This document shows positions 36,058 to 43,996 of a stretch of DNA of 64,000 bases, piece by piece. The notes under the pieces were generated by a model. It did not search any database. It worked only from the letters and a program-made list of their open reading frames with translations, and was not told the DNA's origin. How positions within the stretch are numbered: position 1 is the first letter of the stretch; each line of letters opens with the position of its first letter. The position numbers and the translations under genes were made by a program. Source of the stretch: an uncultured Shimia sp. (GTDB taxonomy: Bacteria; Pseudomonadota; Alphaproteobacteria; Rhodobacterales; Rhodobacteraceae). The DNA lies in assembly GCA_937897325.1 (NCBI GenBank), contig CALCOY010000070.1, positions 1 to 64,000 on the forward strand. Direction: 5' to 3'.

Positions 36058-36660
36058 TCATGTCCCTCCTCCGAACACTACAAACAGAACAGACGCGACG
36101 GTCAGCGCCGCGAGGCTGTACATCAGATAAGGTTCCGCTCGCGTTCCTGCGAGGGTCTGCGCAATTCTATCTCCAGCAAATGTCCAAATTGGGTGGAGAA
36201 TAAGCTGACAGGCGAGCAATATAGTGGCGATCATTGCTGTTGCGTAAACAGTCGAAGTGCCGGGCGCCACAAAACCAGTAAAGCCCGCAACAATCATCGC
36301 CCAAGCCTTTGGGTTGAGCGGGTGGACGATCAGACCAACTGCAAAGCCCGGTGCCTGATCCGCTGACCGCTCTGTAGGCAGGCGCAGGTTTGCGACTTTC
36401 CAGGCCAGCCAGATAATATAAGCAGCCGAGGCCCATTTGAGCACTTCAAACACCCAAGGGGCCTCGCTTGACAACTCCATCAAGCCAAAGCCAACAGGCC
36501 AGATGATGAACTGCTTTCCAAGGGCAACGCCGGCCATAAACGGCAGCGCGCCGCGAAATCCGTAGCGCGCACCGGTGGCAAGCAGCGCCATATTGGCAGG
36601 TCCCGGTGTGCCAACCTGTGAGGCCGCAAACACTGCAAATGATGTGACTGCAACGCTCAT
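36058..36660 (-). CDS. LysE family amino-acid/metabolite exporter
   Basis: Integral membrane exporter of the LysE/RhtB superfamily, 200 residues, about six hydrophobic segments. The N-terminal family motif is FAASQVGTPGPANMALLATGARYGFRGALPFMAGVALG, abbreviated here as GTPGPANM followed by GFRGALPF. The middle LNPKAWAMIVAGFTGF is another landmark. It overlaps the upstream GNAT gene by 4 bp and nearly abuts the next, so an acetyltransferase-exporter-acetyltransferase set is translated together. It may export an amino acid or an acetylated product. Confidence 0.9.
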   Translation of the reverse strand: MSVAVTSFAVFAASQVGTPGPANMALLATGARYGFRGALPFMAGVALGKQFIIWPVGFGLMELSSEAPWVFEVLKWASAAYIIWLAWKVANLRLPTERSADQAPGFAVGLIVHPLNPKAWAMIVAGFTGFVAPGTSTVYATAMIATILLACQLILHPIWTFAGDRIAQTLAGTRAEPYLMYSLAALTVASVLFVVFGGGT

Positions 36661-37211
36661 GACAAACGCCTCAGATCGCTGGGCAGAAGCCCAAGGATGA
36701 GGTCATCGTGCCAGATATTATCGATCAGCGCGGATTCCCGCTCGCGTCCTTCGACGACGAACCCGACCTTCTTATAGGCTGCGACCGCACGTTCATTGAA
36801 CGCCAGAACACGGCAGGTTAGCCGATGCAGCTTCAACGCATCAAACACATAAGCAGCAAGCACTTGCATGGCTTCGGTCCCGTAGCCTCTGCCAAGTCTT
36901 TCTTCTGAAAGAAGGCCAATGGCAATGTAGGCCCGAAGATCCGCGCGGTTGATGCTGTGCAAGCGAACCGCCCCGATCAACGCGCCTTCAGCCTCGATCA
37001 ACCAAGCATTCGGATCAGTTCCGTGCGCATCGATCCACGCTTTGGCCGCATCCTTAGTAATAGGACGTAGCTGTGCTGGATCCGCTCCGAACATCCGCTG
37101 GATCTCGGCCGAATTGCCAAGCGCAAAGCGTGCTTCGACATCTCCGTCAACTACACCCCGCAGCACAACGCGCTGCCCGCGAATACATGGACGGTCCGGA
37201 TAAGCGCTCAT
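36657..37211 (-). CDS. GNAT family N-acetyltransferase
   Basis: Acetyltransf_3-type protein of about 184 residues, starting at MSAYPDRPCIRGQRVVLRGVVDGD (ATG at 37211, giving a 4-bp overlap with the upstream GNAT stop). Acetyl-CoA binding region: LLSEERLGRGYGTEAMQVLAAYVF. The C-terminal HRLTCRVLAFNERAVAAYKKVGFVVEGRERES is typical of RimJ/RimL or SpeG-like enzymes. It lies between another GNAT gene and lysE. Substrate unknown. Confidence 0.88.
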   Translation of the reverse strand: MSAYPDRPCIRGQRVVLRGVVDGDVEARFALGNSAEIQRMFGADPAQLRPITKDAAKAWIDAHGTDPNAWLIEAEGALIGAVRLHSINRADLRAYIAIGLLSEERLGRGYGTEAMQVLAAYVFDALKLHRLTCRVLAFNERAVAAYKKVGFVVEGRERESALIDNIWHDDLILGLLPSDLRRLS

Positions 37212-37708
37212 GTTCGGGCCTCCCATGCTGCCTTGCTCAGCACCATGCGTTGAAGCGGCACCGTCTGACCTGTCGAGAGGGGGGTCGCGTCAATCACCTT
37301 GGTCGGGACAAAACCCAGCTTTTCCAGCACCCTGGCCGACCCCCTGTTGCCGACCAGATAGCCCGATATCAGATCGGCATCTTCGCGCGCAAAGTATTCG
37401 GTGACAATCGCCTCACCAGCCTCTGTCGCAAACCCCTGGCCCCAATACGGCTTGCCAAACCAATAGCCGAGCTGTTCCGCAGTTGAGATAACACCGATCA
37501 AGACCCCGTCACGAAGAACGGCAAAATGCATGTCGTCAGACGCGATCTTCCGGAGGAAATCGTCGGCGTCTTTGCGAGTGTAGGGGTGCGGCACGCGCGT
37601 GAGCCAACGGGCAACGTCAATGTCGCTCACCAGATCGGTCACCTGGTCCGCATCGCTAGGGTGAAGTTGCCGCAGCTGCAACCGCTTGGTGGTGAAAATG
37701 TCGGTCAT
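37208..37708 (-). CDS. GNAT family N-acetyltransferase
   Basis: Acetyltransf_3-type protein of about 166 residues from MTDIFTTKRLQLRQLHPSD. The acetyl-CoA loop reads YWGQGFATEAGEAIVTEYF and is followed by LVGNRGSARVLEKLGFVPTK. Start at 37708 is chosen because the family begins with TxRLxLR close to the N-terminus; the ATG at 37726 would overlap the rpmA terminator region. It is the first gene after that terminator and heads the four-gene overlapping set that ends near obgE. Confidence 0.87.
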   Translation of the reverse strand: MTDIFTTKRLQLRQLHPSDADQVTDLVSDIDVARWLTRVPHPYTRKDADDFLRKIASDDMHFAVLRDGVLIGVISTAEQLGYWFGKPYWGQGFATEAGEAIVTEYFAREDADLISGYLVGNRGSARVLEKLGFVPTKVIDATPLSTGQTVPLQRMVLSKAAWEART

Positions 37709-37729
37709 GGGACCGCTCCAAACCAAATG

Positions 37730-37761
37730 AAAAGGGGACCGGCGTTTCGGCCGATCCCCTG
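37730..37761 (-). terminator. Intrinsic terminator after rpmA
   Basis: On the minus strand AGGGGATCGGC and GCCGGTCCCCT pair around a CGAAAC loop, followed by TTTTCATTT. It lies about 30 bases after the rpmA stop and just before the first GNAT gene, so it should separate or attenuate the ribosomal-protein operon from the downstream genes. Confidence 0.8.
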
Positions 37762-37789
37762 GTAAATTCTGTACCTGTCTAGGTTCGGC

Positions 37790-38059
37790 TTACTCGGCGG
37801 CCTCCGCCTGCGGGAGCACCGAAATAAATGTGCGGCCTTTAAGACCCTTGTGGAAAGTCACGGCCCCTTCGACCGTCGCAAAGATCGTATGGTCTTTGCC
37901 CATGCCGACGCCGTTGCCCGGCCAAAACTTCGTACCGCGCTGCCGCACGATGATGTTTCCGGGAATCGCGGCCTGACCGCCATACAACTTCACACCAAGG
38001 CGACGGCCCGCGGAGTCGCGACCGTTCCGGGATGAACCGCCTGCTTTTTTATGTGCCAT
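37790..38059 (-). CDS. rpmA: 50S ribosomal protein L27
   Basis: Large-subunit protein L27, 89 residues, which reaches toward the peptidyl-transferase centre. It starts [18 protein letters not shown], with no processed leader of the Firmicutes type, and contains [17 protein letters not shown] and [27 protein letters not shown] precedes the ATG. It is 12 bp downstream of rplU; the operon ends at the terminator at 37730-37761. Confidence 0.97.
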   Translation of the reverse strand: MAHKKAGGSSRNGRDSAGRRLGVKLYGGQAAIPGNIIVRQRGTKFWPGNGVGMGKDHTIFATVEGAVTFHKGLKGRTFISVLPQAEAAE

Positions 38060-38071
38060 GCGTCTCTCTCC

Positions 38072-38728
38072 TTAGCCGTTGGCCAGTTCTTTGGCCTGGT
38101 CGATCCAGCCTTCACGCTCGATCCGGCCTTTGAACGACAGTTTCTCGTCCATAGCAGCAACGTCCTCTTCGGTCCATGCTGCAATCTGCGCGAAGGTGGT
38201 GACACCGGCCTCCAGCAGTTTTTTCTCAAGCGCAGGGCCAACACCGGATAACTTCTTGAGATCATCTGCAGCAGCGCCAGCCGCAGGTGCCTCGGATTTG
38301 GGTGCTTCGGCCTTCGCCTCTTTTTTAGGTGCGGCCTTCTTTGCGGTTTCTGCGGCTGGTGCCGCTTCAAAACCTGCGCCACCAACGGCAGCCATCACGC
38401 CGGACTTCGCTGCGCCGGACGCGAGGATGTCTGTGATCTTGACCAGCGTCAGCTTCTGACGGTGGCCCTTTGTGCGCTTCGACGAATGCTTCCTGCGGCG
38501 CTTCACAAAGTTGATGACCTTCTCGCCCTTGATCTGGTCAATGACTTCGGCCTGGACGCCCGCATCCGCCACAAGTGGGGCGCCAACGATCGGATTGTCG
38601 CCGCCCAGCATAAGAATGTCGTTGAATTGAACCTTATCGCCCGCAGCAGCTGCCAGTTTCTCGACGCGAAGCATATCGCCCGCTTGAACCTTGTACTGCT
38701 TGCCGCCGGTCTTCAGAACCGCGAACAT
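38072..38728 (-). CDS. rplU: 50S ribosomal protein L21 with C-terminal helix-hairpin-helix extension
   Basis: The first 100 or so residues from [18 protein letters not shown] are standard L21, ending near [23 protein letters not shown]. An extension then roughly doubles the length to 218: an Ala/Lys/Glu-rich linker (about residues 110-160), then [36 protein letters not shown] (given in parts: [24 protein letters not shown]), a helix-hairpin-helix-like fold. Such extensions occur in Rhodobacterales L21; the function is not known to me. The start at 38728 follows AAGGAAGAAG. First gene of rplU-rpmA. Confidence 0.95.
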   Translation of the reverse strand: MFAVLKTGGKQYKVQAGDMLRVEKLAAAAGDKVQFNDILMLGGDNPIVGAPLVADAGVQAEVIDQIKGEKVINFVKRRRKHSSKRTKGHRQKLTLVKITDILASGAAKSGVMAAVGGAGFEAAPAAETAKKAAPKKEAKAEAPKSEAPAAGAAADDLKKLSGVGPALEKKLLEAGVTTFAQIAAWTEEDVAAMDEKLSFKGRIEREGWIDQAKELANG

Positions 38729-38823
38729 CGCTTCTTCCTTTGTGTCCCGCGTTCTATGGCCACCCAATGGGTGTTTTGACCTTTGGCCGCCTCGAACAGC
38801 GCGCCCGATCGGGCGAGGTGAAT

Positions 38824-38849
38824 CAAAAAAGATCGGAGTGTTCCGATCA
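38824..38849 (-). terminator. Intrinsic terminator after the DUF2059 genes
   Basis: On the minus strand GATCGGAACACTCCGATC forms a 7-bp stem (GATCGGA/TCCGATC) with a short loop, directly followed by TTTTTTG. It lies about 50 bases downstream of the 38897-39691 gene and isolates it from rplU. Confidence 0.85.
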
Positions 38850-38896
38850 GATGCGCGCTTATCTGCACAATGCCCAGGCCTGTCAACCCTGCCCTG

Positions 38897-39691
38897 TTAT
38901 ATCTCGTCTTCTGTCAGAAAAAGCGCCGCCGCCTGACCAAGAGCAAAAGATATATCCTCATAAGCCGCGCCATACGCCTCGAATATCGCGCGGTTCAGCC
39001 GCTGTCCGACATCCGTTTTACAGAACGCGAGATAGGTCTCGATGTCCTGGTCTTCCATAGGGGAAAGGGCAAGCGTTACGTAAGCCTGCAACCACGATAC
39101 GATATCCGCACGATAAGCCGGTTCGCTGGCCCAGGTGTCAGAAAGCATATCCTCTTCGCTCAAACCCTCCATGCCGCCAGCAACGAGGCCTTGCGCGAAG
39201 CGGAGATCGGATTGCAGGGCATTCTGCACGTTTAACTCTACAAGATCGTTGATTTCGATGTAGCGCGACACATACATCAGTGGCGGATTTTCCTCGGCGA
39301 TCCGCCGGGCTGCGGCCTCCACATCCGGATCCATGAAGGCGCTGCGGGCATCGACTTCAAGCTGGATAATCCATTGTCCCAGATCGGATTCCAGGAACAT
39401 GAGGGCCGCTTCGACATCTGTCCCGATGTAGTGATCCGACAAATGACTGCTTATGAGCGCCTTCAGCCGCATCGGAGAATAGATCTGACGAGCCTGTTGC
39501 AACCAAACTGAACCTCCCGCCCCGCCCAGCATGTCCGCGTCAAGGTCTTTGGCGCCCTGCATGCCTTCTTTTGAGATAATCTCGACCAATTCCGGGACGT
39601 GCATCGCCGTGATGAGGCGGTCAACGTGATCCTGCGCAAGGGCTCCGCCCGACCAAAATATCATGACGCAGGTCAGCGTGATGCGATGCAC
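38897..39691 (-). CDS. Exported DUF2059-type protein
   Basis: A 264-residue protein with a likely signal peptide (GTG start, MHRITLTCVMIFWSGGALAQD). The mature part is helical and acidic, with two related stretches, each of the DUF2059 type (LIEIISKEGMQGAKDLDADM; LSPMEDQDIETYLAFCKTDVGQRLNRAIFEAYG). It begins 2 bases after the stop of the upstream gene, which codes for a related protein, so the pair probably arose by duplication and is co-translated. Function unknown; periplasmic location likely. It ends in a clear terminator. Confidence 0.75.
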   Translation of the reverse strand: MHRITLTCVMIFWSGGALAQDHVDRLITAMHVPELVEIISKEGMQGAKDLDADMLGGAGGSVWLQQARQIYSPMRLKALISSHLSDHYIGTDVEAALMFLESDLGQWIIQLEVDARSAFMDPDVEAAARRIAEENPPLMYVSRYIEINDLVELNVQNALQSDLRFAQGLVAGGMEGLSEEDMLSDTWASEPAYRADIVSWLQAYVTLALSPMEDQDIETYLAFCKTDVGQRLNRAIFEAYGAAYEDISFALGQAAALFLTEDEI

Positions 39692-39693
39692 GC

Positions 39694-40521
39694 TTAAAGA
39701 TCCTGACTTGGCTGAAGCCGCGACATCGCCTGAGCCAATGCCTCGAACCGATTTGCCATCACTTCGTATTGTACGGCATTCATCAGGTCATAGACCTCTC
39801 GCATATCAGGGTGTTCCAAAGCCTCCGCATAGGCCAGCACCTCTTCATCCGCGAAGGCCTGATAGGTGTAGGCTGCCCCTTCCAGCGCAGATTGTTCAAT
39901 GCCCGCGCGCATCTCTTCCTGGTCGTTGGCCAGCATTTCGCGCAGGTCGGGCTCGTCCATTGGCAGATCAATCACACCCGCTGCGGCCGCGGCCATCAGG
40001 AACCTTACCTGCACCTCCTGTATCGCCCGAATGGACGTTCCCGCACTGTCGCTTGCAGCGTTCATGCGCTGAAAGTATTCAAGGCGTGGGCTTTCCAGCC
40101 GTTCCAATCCCTCAATGATGGCTGCGCCGCTCTCATCCTTGAGCGCGTTATCCTCTTCCATATGCGACTGATTTTCGACCACGACCAGGCGTTTGCCCAG
40201 ATCAGATGTGTAGAAATCAGTAGCATGTTTCAAAAGCTCATCCGTCAGCGTTTGTTCCAGAATGTCGAGCGCCAGGTCATGCATGACCTCAACCTCGAAA
40301 ACCTCGTTTGTTAGGCGCTTCCACTCTGACCCGAAATCCTCGGCATCCAGCCCCAGCATTTGAGGGGCAGAGCTTGCAGAAAGTTTGATGCTTTCGAGCG
40401 CAACATCAAAACCGGTGATTTCCAGAAATTCTTCCGTCTTTGCCCGGTCCGCAGCAAGTGCTGCCCCGGCCCAGATCAGGCAAGCGACAATCGCAAAACC
40501 GGTATGTCTGACAAAACCCAT
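39694..40521 (-). CDS. Exported DUF2059-type protein (tandem partner)
   Basis: A 275-residue protein from MGFVRHTGFAIVACLIWAG, a Sec signal peptide cut near ALAAD. GGGAG lies four bases before this ATG at 40521. The mature region is all-helical with DUF2059-like parts (LDILEQTLTDELLKHATDFYTSDLGKRLV; YAEALEHPDMREVYDLMNAVQYEVM). It is the first gene of the pair with 38897-39691, which shares its architecture. The motif about 'SDLGK' recurs in both. Function unknown. The tRNA-Ser gene is divergent from it. Confidence 0.77.
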   Translation of the reverse strand: MGFVRHTGFAIVACLIWAGAALAADRAKTEEFLEITGFDVALESIKLSASSAPQMLGLDAEDFGSEWKRLTNEVFEVEVMHDLALDILEQTLTDELLKHATDFYTSDLGKRLVVVENQSHMEEDNALKDESGAAIIEGLERLESPRLEYFQRMNAASDSAGTSIRAIQEVQVRFLMAAAAAGVIDLPMDEPDLREMLANDQEEMRAGIEQSALEGAAYTYQAFADEEVLAYAEALEHPDMREVYDLMNAVQYEVMANRFEALAQAMSRLQPSQDL

Positions 40522-40719
40522 GGTGCTCCCTTTCATTTACTTGAAAATTTAGAGATTTCGGCGGGGTTTTCCATGCAAATAAAGAAAAGCAGCATGCTAT
40601 GTGCGAAGAGGGGTCTCGACCGTTCCGTTGTACGGCGCGTCTTCAGGTCAAATGGTTTTTGATAAAAGCGCCTTGCCAGCTTGCAGACTTGGCATTAGAC
40701 GAACGTTTCAGACCCCCGC

Positions 40720-40809
40720 GGAGAGGTGCCGGAGTGGTCGAACGGGGCGGTCTCGAAAACCGTTGTGGGCGCAAGTCCACCCAGGGTTCGAATCCCTGTC
40801 TCTCCGCCA
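40720..40809 (+). tRNA. tRNA-Ser (anticodon CGA)
   Basis: A 90-base class II tRNA with a 7-bp acceptor stem (GGAGAGG/TCTCTCC, one G-U), discriminator G and encoded CCA. The anticodon loop CTCGAAA gives CGA, reading UCG. A long variable arm (TTGTGGGCGCAAGTCCACC) and the T-loop GGTTCGAATCC confirm serine. A perfect 14-bp AT-rich palindrome (ATTTTGGCCAAAAT, 40817-40830) follows a few bases later. DNA downstream carries remains of a mobile element, as often beside tRNA genes. Confidence 0.97.
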
Positions 40810-40816
40810 TTTTCCA

Positions 40817-40830
40817 ATTTTGGCCAAAAT
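40817..40830. repeat. 14-bp perfect palindrome after tRNA-Ser
   Basis: ATTTTGGCCAAAAT lies 7 bases after the tRNA CCA end. It could help end tRNA transcription or be a residue of the adjacent mobile element; there is no GC-rich stem typical of an intrinsic terminator. Its meaning is uncertain. Confidence 0.4.
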
Positions 40831-40947
40831 ACCGAAAAAATCTCAATTTTTCAGATACTTGCGGGGTTCGAGCGCCCTCTTTTTGGGAATACGCCAAACC
40901 CTCAAAAACCACGAGGCGAAGCACTACACGCTTTGTGATGAGGTCAC

Positions 40948-41478
40948 CTAAGTCGTTGTTTTCCAAAGCTCGTAGGGGTTTGCGAGGGTCTTACAAGCGA
41001 GTTCGAACGACCCCTCGAATGGGTATTTTTGACCACTGCTTTGTTCGACCTGATCCTGCGTGAGCAGCTTTTGCCTTTCAAGCTCGCTGATCTTGTCCTC
41101 GTAGGCCGAGATCACACGGGGGTTAGACGCATCCAGAATGCGCTCCAACAGGCTTCCGATCTTCGCTTCAATCTCGCCGAGCTTCCGTTGTGGCGTTTCT
41201 GCAGTTTGACTAGCTTGCTCCAGCCGCTGGTTCCAAGCATCGGCAAACATCGCTTTCACGATATCAAACACGCCTTTTGCAGTGTCAGGCTTTGTTGAAC
41301 CCTCTCAAAGTCGCCTTCGAGCTGGTCCCGTCTGATGGATTCGCGATAACTCTCACACCCCTTTTGGGCGCACATATAATACGGATCACGTTTGCCAGTC
41401 TTGGACTTCGACCAGCAAGCTGCGAGCGGATGATCGCAATCATCGCAAAGGATAAAGCCATGTGGCGGGAAGTCTTAA
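40948..41478 (-). pseudogene. Serine recombinase C-terminal part, frameshifted
   Basis: On the minus strand the zinc-ribbon domain of a large serine recombinase is readable in one frame (FILCDDCDHPLAACWSKSK, KRDPYYMCAQKGCESYRESIRR, with the CxxC and CxxxxC pattern). It stops near 41270, and the coiled-coil C-terminal part continues in another frame (FDIVKAMFADAWNQRLEQ ... NPRVISAYEDKISELERQKLL ... YELWKTTT). The catalytic N-terminal resolvase domain is missing. It joins directly to a VirD4 fragment upstream. This is a dead integrase remnant of an integrative element next to tRNA-Ser. Confidence 0.72.
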
Positions 41479-41756
41479 CTGATGCCTGGCTCACCGCGCA
41501 TGGCCATCAGGCTTTGCACCTGTTGATGCGCACTCGCATCGCTCGTAGAAGTGCCTGAAGCCGTTGAGAGGTTATGCGTCGTCTGGGCGATCTGGCACTC
41601 CCCCAATTTCTTTGAAAGATATTCAAGCGTTGTCACATCTTTATTGGCAAAAGCCTGAATGCACCCGGCATTGCCAATGAACGTCTCCCAGCGTTCACGA
41701 TAATGTCGCTGCAGCTGCGTCAGGTCAGCGAAAGCGGCTCCGGGGAAAAGGCTCAT
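41475..41756 (-). pseudogene. VirD4/TraG-type conjugative coupling protein fragment
   Basis: The reading frame LTQLQRHYRERWETFIGNAGCIQAFANKDVTTLEYLSKKLGE (quoted in parts: LTQLQRHY, FIGNAGCIQAFANKD, TLEYLSKKLG) matches the late part of VirD4/TraG ATPases of type IV secretion systems, where NAG-x-x-x-x-F-x-N-x-D-x-x-T is characteristic. Both Walker motifs and the membrane part are gone. It is fused to the recombinase debris at about 41475. It indicates a former conjugative or integrative element here. Confidence 0.6.
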
Positions 41757-41884
41757 AGCTCATATCCATCGTCACGGTTGTCCTGATGATCTTGATGACG
41801 GTTGTTCTGACGGTCGGTGCAATTGAAATTGTGGTCATGATGATCATCATGCTGTTGATCTTGGTCAGCGCCGAGATCATTCAC
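41753..41884 (-). other. Short His/Asp/Gln/Asn-rich frame, doubtful
   Basis: A 43-residue GTG-started frame is extremely rich in His, Asp, Gln and Asn (DQDQQHDDHHDHNF, NNRHQDHQDNRDDG). It ends at a stop overlapping the VirD4 frame. Such low-complexity comes from repeated GATCAT-type trinucleotides in the DNA. The opposite strand of the same DNA reads as a hydrophobic frame. Neither has a ribosome binding site. It is possibly a remnant linker of a broken gene. Confidence 0.15.
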
Positions 41885-41930
41885 AATTTACATCACTTTG
41901 CTGACAGCTTGCGACATTGGGCGCGCTTCG

Positions 41931-42500
41931 CTAGGGTCGATGTTTCCTGGTTTTGGACGCAAAACGCATGCGCCGCTTCGCGCTAATGGCATGGACAACG
42001 GCCTTTGCCTCAGCTGGTGGTTCCTGTTCAACACGTCGATACTCTGTTCCATCAGTTTTCCGGGTCAGCAAACCGCAGGATATCATGGTCCGCCGAAGTG
42101 TCGCTGGATCTTGGAAGCAATGCTCATCTAGAAGATGGTCATTCAGAGCGCGTTCATCATAGGATCGATGGGCATCCAGCGTCGCCCATTGCGCCCAAAG
42201 CGCGAGCGTCTGAACCGCACGTTTGGAGGGCCATTGATGAAGCCGTCCGCTTTTGTCGAATTGGTTCAGCGTTCGCTCCACCAAGCGGGCGTCAATCGCG
42301 GGATCAAGTGTTCGCTTGGCCAAACGTCTTGCCGCTGCCGTCGCTGAACGCATGTGTTGAAGGTTCTGAAATCCGGCCGCACGCGCAAGCATATTCATCA
42401 AGGTAAGATGAGACGGGCTCTCTGCCCCAAGCTGACGCGAGAGTGTTCGCGCAAAAACCGTAAGGTCACCCGCGCGCAGTTCTATAGGTGATTTTGTCAT
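41931..42500 (-). CDS. DUF2087 domain protein
   Basis: A 189-residue protein. The N-terminal half (LTVFARTLSRQLGAESPSHLTLMNMLARAAGFQNLQHMR) looks like a small helical domain found in alphaproteobacterial DUF2087 proteins. The C-terminal half (LNQFDKSGRLHQWPSKRAVQTLALWAQWATLDAH...DERALNDHLLDEHCFQDPATLRRTMISCGLLTRK in parts) is DUF2087, a winged-helix-like fold. The start at 42500 (MTKSPIELRAG) is preferred over an ATG 11 codons earlier. Probable transcription regulator or nucleic-acid-binding protein; no partner gene is evident. It lies at the edge of the mobile-element remnant. Confidence 0.75.
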   Translation of the reverse strand: MTKSPIELRAGDLTVFARTLSRQLGAESPSHLTLMNMLARAAGFQNLQHMRSATAAARRLAKRTLDPAIDARLVERTLNQFDKSGRLHQWPSKRAVQTLALWAQWATLDAHRSYDERALNDHLLDEHCFQDPATLRRTMISCGLLTRKTDGTEYRRVEQEPPAEAKAVVHAISAKRRMRFASKTRKHRP

Positions 42501-42746
42501 TGTGCATCCAAGTCGGGCGCAGCGCTTGCTCATCGGTCAATGTCTTGACGAAACGACGCCCTACTCCATGCGATGTCGTTTTTCATCTCGTGGCAGGTTT
42601 AGCACTCCGACCGGAGCAGCGACGCCTGGGTATCTGCCGACCCTTCCCTGCCGATAAGCAATTCACTTGATTCCCGCAACCACTCTGACCGGCTAATGTT
42701 CAGTCTGTCAGGGTATTCGAACCTCTACAGCAACAGAGCACGAATA

Positions 42747-43208
42747 TCAGTCAGCGACGGGCGGGAACCAGGTGAGTGAAGAATGATGCAGAGAGATCAA
42801 GACCCGTCCATTCAGCTTGTGATAAGCAAATGTGTAATCGGCGCGCGTCGCGTTGCCGTCTCCATCAACGAATGTGTAATGCCCCATGTCCTTGTAGCCG
42901 AGCCCGCCCGCCTTCAGGATCGGGCCGACGGCACTTTGGAACTCCACTGTCTTCCAGCCGCGTTTGAGAAATCCGCTATCCTGTGGATAGTTTGGATCTC
43001 CACCCACAAAATACGCACGTGCCCCATCTCGGTCGAGCCGGATCACATCCGCCAAGGTCGGTTTGAACAGAACCGGTTCGTCCGGATCTCCAAAATCGTA
43101 CAAATCAAGAAGCGCGTCGACGTCTTGCTCGGTTACGGATTTTGCCCAGGCGCGTTGCGCTGCAACGACCTCTGCTTTGGTCATGGGTTCAAAATTACGT
43201 TCCGCCAT
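42747..43208 (-). CDS. NTF2-like (SnoaL/CaMKII-association type) protein
   Basis: A 153-residue cystatin-like alpha+beta protein. It opens VVAAQRAWAKSVTEQDVDALLDLYDFGDPDEPVLFKPTLADVIRLD, contains YKDMGHYTFVDGDGNATRADYTFAYHKLNGRVLISLHHSSLTWFPP, and ends there. The pattern WAxxxxxxDxDxLLxLY...LHHSS is that of CaMKII-AD/SnoaL-like proteins, usually about this length. Some members are called SgcJ/EcaC-type oxidoreductases. Function not predictable. It stands alone, on the opposite strand to flanking intergenic DNA. Confidence 0.72.
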   Translation of the reverse strand: MAERNFEPMTKAEVVAAQRAWAKSVTEQDVDALLDLYDFGDPDEPVLFKPTLADVIRLDRDGARAYFVGGDPNYPQDSGFLKRGWKTVEFQSAVGPILKAGGLGYKDMGHYTFVDGDGNATRADYTFAYHKLNGRVLISLHHSSLTWFPPVAD

Positions 43209-43468
43209 GGCTCTGCCTTGATCTTTTCCTACTTACCCAAAGTCTGCCACCCTGATCCTGATCAGGACGCACAGTCGCTAGGGATATCGAGTGGGTAGGC
43301 GAATATGTCCGTCCAAACAAGGTTGTTCCTCTTGTCTCGGATTCTCCGCCCGCCAATGGTTCATGAAGTGCATCACATTGAAGTCGTTTTACAGAAAAGC
43401 CATCAGCAGTATCGGGGTGGTTGATAGATTGAAACGGAGTCTTAAAGCACGCGCCAACGTTTTTTATT
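43209..43468. other. Intergenic region without recognised gene
   Basis: 260 bases between the NTF2-like gene and the MarR gene. Apart from a palindrome TCCTGATCAGGA near 43254, I see no ORF, tRNA or convincing terminator. It probably holds the NTF2-like gene promoter and the MarR 3' end region. Confidence 0.4.
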
Positions 43469-43918
43469 TCACTCCCCGAAAGACAAAGCCATCAGGTCAG
43501 CCTTCAGCGGTGTCGGATCGACCCGTCCAAGCACCTGATCGACATCATTATGCGTGTTTCGCCAGATCGGTACTGCGTGCACGAGCAGATCCCGCCCCTG
43601 ATCGGTCAACGCAATGCGCCGGCTGCGCTTGTCCTCGGGGTCCGGGTGCATCTTGAGAAGCCCTCGCCTTTCGAGCGGTTTGAGATTGGCCGTTATCGTC
43701 GTTCGGTCCATAGCGAGGAAATGGGCCAGTTCCCCCACTCTGGGCGGTTCGGGGCGGTTCAAAGACACAAGCAGTGAGTATTGACCATGCGTCAGACCAA
43801 CGGGCCGCAAGGCCTCGTCAAAACGTCGACCGATGGCTCGCGCAGCACGTTGCAGATGCAGACACAAACACCGGTCGCGTACTTCGTGGGTGACTGTTAT
43901 TGGCAGATCCGCTCTCAT
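43469..43918 (-). CDS. MarR family transcriptional regulator
   Basis: Winged-helix repressor of about 149 residues from MRADLPITVTHEVRDRC. DNA-binding core: VGLTHGQYSLLVSLNRPEPPRVGELAHFLAMDRTTITANLKPLERRGLLK, and the wing DPEDKRSRRIALTDQGRD. An Cys pair (CLCL) near the start might be redox-sensitive. A frame extending to 44032 would cover the operator. It is divergent from a short ORF and a VOC gene, with an inverted repeat between, and so probably represses itself and those genes. Confidence 0.9.
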   Translation of the reverse strand: MRADLPITVTHEVRDRCLCLHLQRAARAIGRRFDEALRPVGLTHGQYSLLVSLNRPEPPRVGELAHFLAMDRTTITANLKPLERRGLLKMHPDPEDKRSRRIALTDQGRDLLVHAVPIWRNTHNDVDQVLGRVDPTPLKADLMALSFGE

Positions 43919-43931
43919 GGAGAGCCAATAC

Positions 43932-43953
43932 GTTGACATCAACTTATATGTCA
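43932..43953. promoter_or_regulatory. Candidate MarR operator, inverted repeat
   Basis: TTGACAT-CAACTTAT-ATGTCAA is a perfect 7-bp inverted repeat with an 8-base spacer, 14 bases before the marR start. MarR proteins bind palindromes of this size. TTGACA of the left arm could itself be a -35 element for the plus strand, so binding would block transcription of the divergent genes. Confidence 0.7.
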
Positions 43954-43996
43954 AGATACACCATAATGGCTCATTGATTCCTTTGAGGATGGTCTC

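Noticed and set aside
41786-41986. Hydrophobic plus-strand frame resembling a membrane protein
   Set aside because: It mirrors a low-complexity His/Asp-rich frame on the other strand, with no ribosome site or family.
40720-42740. Duplicated tRNA-Ser 3' end as an attachment site
   Set aside because: No second copy of the tRNA 3' end sequence was found downstream within the window.
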